NCBI GenBank assembly: GCA_945866155.1
Contig: CAMBGL010000038.1
Location: forward strand, 1 to 9,756
Origin: Bifidobacterium breve
GTDB lineage: Bacteria; Actinomycetota; Actinomycetes; Nanopelagicales; Nanopelagicaceae
Direction: 5' to 3'
DNA: 9,756 nt
Both the position numbers and the translations under genes were made by a program. Below, in pieces: positions 6,228 to 9,756 of this stretch. The stretch's first letter is position 1. The number at the start of each line of letters is the position of its first letter. Below the pieces are notes generated by a model. It was not told the origin of the DNA, ran no database searches, and worked only from the letters and a program-made list of their open reading frames with translations.

Positions 6228-6232
6228 AGGAG
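6228..6232 (+). promoter_or_regulatory. Strong ribosome-binding site of rplY
   Basis: AGGAG ends 8 nt before the ATG at 6241. It is the clearest Shine-Dalgarno sequence in the window, consistent with the high expression expected of a ribosomal protein and in contrast to the weak sites of its neighbours. Confidence 0.7.
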
Positions 6233-6240
6233 AATAAAAA

Positions 6241-6864
6241 ATGGCTGAGATTTCAATCAACGGTGTACGTCGTACCGAATTTGGTAAGGGTGCATCACGT
6301 CGCGCACGTCGCGAAGGCCAGGTTCCTGCTGTTATCTACGGTCATGGTGAGAAGCCATCACATATCAATCTTCCTGCACGCGAACTCGGCGTTGCACTCA
6401 AGACATCAAACGTTTTGCTTGACATTGTTGTAGATGGAAAGACTGAACTAACACTTCCCAAGTCAATTGTTCGCCACCCAATCAAACTAACTATCGATCA
6501 CATTGACCTTGTCATTGTTCGTCGTGGTGAAAAAGTTACAGTTTCTGTTCCAGTACATACTTCTGGAGAGCACGATCGTGACGGAATTCTTGAGCACGTC
6601 AACCACACAATTGAAGTTGAGACTGAAGCAACATCTATTCCTAGCTTCTTTGAACTCGACCTCACTGGTCTTGCAGCTGGTCTCTCACTCTATGCAGGAG
6701 ATGTTAAACTTCCTGCTGGCGTAGAACTTATCTCTGATCCAAAGATGATTGTTGTTCACCTCTCTGAGCGTTCAACTGCAGTTGAAGAAGTTGCTGTTGT
6801 TGCTCCTGCTGCAGATGCAGCCGCTGCCGCTCCTGCTGCAGATGCAGAGAAGAAGGACGCGTAA
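6241..6864 (+). CDS. rplY: 50S ribosomal protein L25, general stress protein Ctc type
   Basis: A 207-residue protein that binds 5S rRNA in the central protuberance of the 50S subunit. The N-terminal L25 domain (about 1-95) contains the conserved RRTEFGKGASRRARREGQVPAVIYG segment (residues 10-34) and HPIKLTIDHIDL. The C-terminal TL5/Ctc domain (about 97-180) includes VPVHTSGE, a stretch from ILEHV to EVETEA and the late LPAGVELISDP. This is the two-domain form known as Ctc, a general stress protein in Bacillus, not the short E. coli L25. The chain ends in a low-complexity Ala/Pro/Asp tail with an internal DNA repeat and a charged EKKDA end. It has a strong AGGAG site and lies 132 nt after prs, with a possible structured leader. 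pth follows after 16 nt. Confidence 0.96.
   Translation: MAEISINGVRRTEFGKGASRRARREGQVPAVIYGHGEKPSHINLPARELGVALKTSNVLLDIVVDGKTELTLPKSIVRHPIKLTIDHIDLVIVRRGEKVTVSVPVHTSGEHDRDGILEHVNHTIEVETEATSIPSFFELDLTGLAAGLSLYAGDVKLPAGVELISDPKMIVVHLSERSTAVEEVAVVAPAADAAAAAPAADAEKKDA
6802..6847 (+). repeat. 19-bp direct repeat in the Ala-rich tail of rplY
   Basis: gctcctgctgcagatgcag occurs exactly at 6802-6820 and again at 6829-6847, offset by 27 bp (nine codons). In protein both copies read APAADA. The perfect identity, including third codon positions, suggests a recent in-frame tandem duplication. Confidence 0.85.
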
Positions 6865-6880
6865 CACTTACTCTTAACCC

Positions 6881-7456
6881 ATGACGTGGTTAGTTGTAGG
6901 ACTCGGTAATCCCGGGGATCAATATGTCGCAACTCGACACAATGTCGGGCAGATGGTCATTGATGAACTCGCAAAGCGCCACAGTCTCAAATTTTCATCT
7001 CATAAATCACGCACCGATGTTGCTGCCTACAAGTTAGGTGTCGGCGCTGATGCGCATTCAATAATTCTTGCAAAGTCACATAGTTATATGAATGAAAGCG
7101 GCGGACCAATAAAAGCGGTTGCCTCTTTTTATTCTATTGAACCCGCAAAGATAATTGTTCTCCACGATGAATTAGATATTGGCTATGCAGCAATTCGAAG
7201 CAAACTCGCTGGTGGCGACAATGGTCATAATGGATTGAAATCTCTGACATCATCATTTGGAACAGCAGAGTATTACCGAGTTCGCTTAGGTATTGGACGC
7301 CCTATGGGTCAGCAAGATCCTGCTGATTTTGTACTCAAGCAATTTAGTAAAGAAGAGAAGAAAGATTTAGGAGAATTCTTAGATCGTGGGGCAGATGTTG
7401 TCGAATTCCTCATTAATGAAGGTTTAGAGAAAACTCAGACTAAGTTCAATAGCTAA
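6881..7456 (+). CDS. pth: Peptidyl-tRNA hydrolase
   Basis: Pth cleaves the ester bond of peptidyl-tRNAs that drop off the ribosome and so recycles tRNA; it is normally essential. The 191-residue length is normal. Key residues by family alignment: N10 in GLGNPG, catalytic H20 in TRHNVG, N71 in SYMNESG, D96 in LHDELDIGY and N117 in NGHNGLKSL (equivalent to E. coli N10, H20, N68, D93 and N114). The ATG lies 16 nt after the rplY stop with no obvious Shine-Dalgarno sequence, so translation may depend on re-initiation after rplY. rplY and pth are neighbours in most actinobacteria and many other bacteria. The stop is only 2 nt from the end of the convergent ppc gene, with no terminator hairpin between them. 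Confidence 0.97.
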   Translation: MTWLVVGLGNPGDQYVATRHNVGQMVIDELAKRHSLKFSSHKSRTDVAAYKLGVGADAHSIILAKSHSYMNESGGPIKAVASFYSIEPAKIIVLHDELDIGYAAIRSKLAGGDNGHNGLKSLTSSFGTAEYYRVRLGIGRPMGQQDPADFVLKQFSKEEKKDLGEFLDRGADVVEFLINEGLEKTQTKFNS

Positions 7457-7458
7457 AA

Positions 7459-9756
7459 TTAACCTGTATTTCTAAGACCTGCTGCAACACCATTGATAGT
7501 AAGCAATAGCGCTCGATTCAATACTGACTCAGGGGTTCCCCCAGCATCACGCACGCGCTTGAGTAAATTGATTTGTAATAAATGTATTGGTGACAGGTAA
7601 GCATCACGTACTTGCAGCGTACGAGCCAAGATTGGCTGATCGCCGAGTAATGATGTCTTCTTTGTAAGAAGCAATATTTCAGAGACAGTGAGAGCGAATT
7701 CCTCTTCGATAATTGTGAGGAAATGTTGAAGCTCTTTAGGAACAAGTGTTTCGACATAGCGCTTAGCAAGGGTTAGATCAGTCTTTGCAAGTGTCATTTC
7801 AACATTGCTAATAAATGTATTGAAGAAGTGCCACTCATCGAGCATTTTTATGAGAACTTCACTGTTGCCAGCTTGCCGAGCAGCCTTGAGGCCAGTTCCA
7901 ACGCCAAACCAACCAGGAACAATCTGACGTGATTGGGTCCATCCAAATACCCATGGAATCGCACGCAAACTTCCAAGGCCACTCGTTGCATCTGGTCTGC
8001 GTGATGGACGTGAACCTAAGAAAAGATTTCCTAGTTGTTCAACAGGAGTGGAAGCGTAGAAATATGCAGGCAAGTCTGGATGCTCTACGAGTGAGCGATA
8101 TTGCTTGAAAGAACTATCGCTAATGAGTTGCATGCAATCATTCCACTGAGCTAAATCTTGAGGTGCTTGTCGTGGAGCACGGTTCAACACTGTTGCCTCA
8201 AGGGCAGCTGCAAGTGTGAGTTCAACATTCTCACGAGCAAGTGATGGTAGTGAATATTTATCGCTGATTACTTCGCCTTGCTCAGTCATTTTTATTTGGC
8301 CATCAACTGAGCCCCAAGGAAGTGCGATGAGTGCTTCATATGTTGGACCGCCACCGCGACCAACAGAGCCACCACGACCATGGAATAAACGAAGCGTTAC
8401 GCCATATTTCATTGCAACATCGCGTAGTTTTCTCTGCGCTCTGTGAATTTCCCATTGACTAGTTGCGATACCTGCATCTTTATTAGAATCACTGTAACCA
8501 AGCATTACTTCTTGTAGATCACCACGCAGTGCTACTACGGCGCGATATGTTGGATTAGAAAGAAGTTTTTCTAGAATTTCACCAGATGCGCGAAGCTCTG
8601 CAACTGTTTCAAGAAGTGGTGCAAAGCCAATAGTTGCCTTCTTTGCTGCAATATCGACAAGGCCTGCTTGTTGGGCGATAACTACTGCTGCAACAAGGTC
8701 ATCTGCCCCCTTTGTCATCGAAACTATATATGTCTCAATTGCTTGAGTACCAAAGCTATCTATGAGATCTGCAATGGCGGCAAAGGTATCGAAAGTCTTT
8801 TGAGCGCTTTCATCTAAGGACTTTATGTTGAGGGAAGTACCTTTTTGAAGCACTCCAGTGAGAATCTCGAAGCGTTCATCGTGTGAGAGATTTGAATATG
8901 CATCATGACCAAGTGCTTGAGCAAGCAAGTGGTGATGGGCATCGGAATGTTCGCGAATATCCATCGTTGCATGTGTGAGCCCAAAGGCTGCAACAGTGCG
9001 GATTGTGCGCTCTAAAAGACCTGTAGCAATCATTTCGCCCTTTTGGGCAAATAATGAATCGCGCATCAATGTGAGGTCAGTGAGTAATTCATTCATATCG
9101 TTGTAGTCACGATGTGGAATATGAGGAGCACCTTGTGCATGGCGATCACGAGTCATTGCTAAGCGATGCACGATTGCTGTTGCCTTCAAACGATACGGCT
9201 CTTCAATATTGAGGCGCTTGAAACGAGATTCAAATTCAGGAATATGCTTAAGATCTTCGGCAACTGATGCGCTGAGCTCTGGCGTTGCACCAGTAATTTT
9301 TGTCGAAACAGAGAGCATTTGTCGTAATTGATCCATTGCAGCAATCGTGACTCGAATCGCATGGCCAACTTGTAGCACCATGGCATCGCGAGTTACCTGC
9401 GCTGTCACATTTGGATTTCCATCGCGGTCTCCACCGATCCAGCTACCAAATGAGAGTGGGCGAGCAGTTACAGGGATCTCAATATCTAAGCGCTTCATCT
9501 CACGCGCAAAGTCATTGAGAACTTCTGGAACAGTCTGGCGGAACAGGTCGTCCAAATAATAAAGAGCATTCATTGCTTCATCGAGTGGCTCTGGTCGATC
9601 TAGACGAAGTTCATCTGTCTGCCATAAAAGATCAATAGTTTCTGCAAGGCGATCACTTTGATTTGGATCTTTTCCTTGATCCAATAGATCAGCAACTCGT
9701 CCTAATTTATTGAGAATAGAGCGACGCGCTGCCTCTGTTGGGTGAGCGGTAAATAC
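7459..9756 (-). CDS. ppc: Phosphoenolpyruvate carboxylase, N-terminus outside window
   Basis: Carboxylates phosphoenolpyruvate with bicarbonate to oxaloacetate, replenishing the TCA cycle. 765 residues are visible, and comparison with E. coli PEPC suggests about 130 are missing at the N-terminus. The frame is open to the window edge and starts VFTAHPTEAARRS, the catalytic motif with H5 (E. coli H138). Further motifs are SWIGGDRDGNPNVT, MLGYSDSNKDAG, the glycine loop HGRGGSVGRGGGP starting at visible H459, AIPWVFGWTQSR, and LQVRDAYLSPIHLLQINLLKR near the end. The C-terminus GLRNTG matches the family RNTG end that forms part of the active and allosteric sites. A TTG codon at 9684 is internal leucine, not a start. 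The gene faces pth with a 2-nt gap; its promoter lies outside the window. Confidence 0.97.
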   Translation of the reverse strand, partial: VFTAHPTEAARRSILNKLGRVADLLDQGKDPNQSDRLAETIDLLWQTDELRLDRPEPLDEAMNALYYLDDLFRQTVPEVLNDFAREMKRLDIEIPVTARPLSFGSWIGGDRDGNPNVTAQVTRDAMVLQVGHAIRVTIAAMDQLRQMLSVSTKITGATPELSASVAEDLKHIPEFESRFKRLNIEEPYRLKATAIVHRLAMTRDRHAQGAPHIPHRDYNDMNELLTDLTLMRDSLFAQKGEMIATGLLERTIRTVAAFGLTHATMDIREHSDAHHHLLAQALGHDAYSNLSHDERFEILTGVLQKGTSLNIKSLDESAQKTFDTFAAIADLIDSFGTQAIETYIVSMTKGADDLVAAVVIAQQAGLVDIAAKKATIGFAPLLETVAELRASGEILEKLLSNPTYRAVVALRGDLQEVMLGYSDSNKDAGIATSQWEIHRAQRKLRDVAMKYGVTLRLFHGRGGSVGRGGGPTYEALIALPWGSVDGQIKMTEQGEVISDKYSLPSLARENVELTLAAALEATVLNRAPRQAPQDLAQWNDCMQLISDSSFKQYRSLVEHPDLPAYFYASTPVEQLGNLFLGSRPSRRPDATSGLGSLRAIPWVFGWTQSRQIVPGWFGVGTGLKAARQAGNSEVLIKMLDEWHFFNTFISNVEMTLAKTDLTLAKRYVETLVPKELQHFLTIIEEEFALTVSEILLLTKKTSLLGDQPILARTLQVRDAYLSPIHLLQINLLKRVRDAGGTPESVLNRALLLTINGVAAGLRNTG

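Noticed and set aside
9682..9684. TTG start of ppc at 9684
   Set aside because: The frame continues to the window edge and includes the catalytic TAHPTE motif, so this TTG is an internal leucine codon.
1..9756. Mobile elements, CRISPR arrays, toxin-antitoxin or defence genes
   Set aside because: No transposase, integrase, repeat-spacer array or paired small genes were seen. All coding space is taken by conserved housekeeping genes and one regulator.

Overview
The window is a compact stretch of housekeeping genes from what is very probably a low-GC actinobacterium. The gene order metG-tatD-rsmA-ispE, followed by glmU-prs-rplY-pth, is the arrangement I recall from Mycobacterium tuberculosis and other Actinobacteria. 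The moderate GC (roughly mid-40s per cent by eye), the AT-rich third codon positions and the very short or overlapping gene junctions fit a streamlined genome such as the freshwater acI lineage (Nanopelagicales). That lineage assignment is inference; the phylum is better supported than the genus.

Left block, plus strand (1-3014): the 3' end of metG (methionyl-tRNA synthetase), tatD (metal-dependent DNase), rsmA/ksgA (16S rRNA dimethyltransferase) and ispE (isoprenoid precursor kinase). Spacings are 5 nt, a 4-nt overlap and 12 nt, so this is probably one operon. A MarR-family regulator (3011-3505, minus) runs into it convergently, with its stop codon overlapping that of ispE.

Middle block, plus strand (3570-7456): an 18-bp imperfect palindrome that could be the regulator's operator, tRNA-Gln(UUG), then glmU (UDP-GlcNAc synthesis), prs (PRPP synthesis), a structured 130-nt intergenic leader, rplY/ctc (5S rRNA-binding ribosomal protein) and pth (peptidyl-tRNA hydrolase). 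These genes connect tRNA supply and recycling, ribosome assembly, cell-wall precursor synthesis and nucleotide precursor synthesis.

Right block, minus strand (7459-9756): phosphoenolpyruvate carboxylase (ppc), complete at its C-terminus and cut by the window edge at its N-terminus. It ends 2 nt from the end of pth.

I see no mobile element, CRISPR array or defence cassette, and no gene-free stretch longer than 300 bases. The two longest non-coding gaps are 3506-3611 and 6109-6240, and they hold the most interesting signals: a candidate MarR/UrtR-type operator next to tRNA-Gln, and a candidate terminator or structured leader ahead of rplY. No clearly novel multi-gene system is visible.
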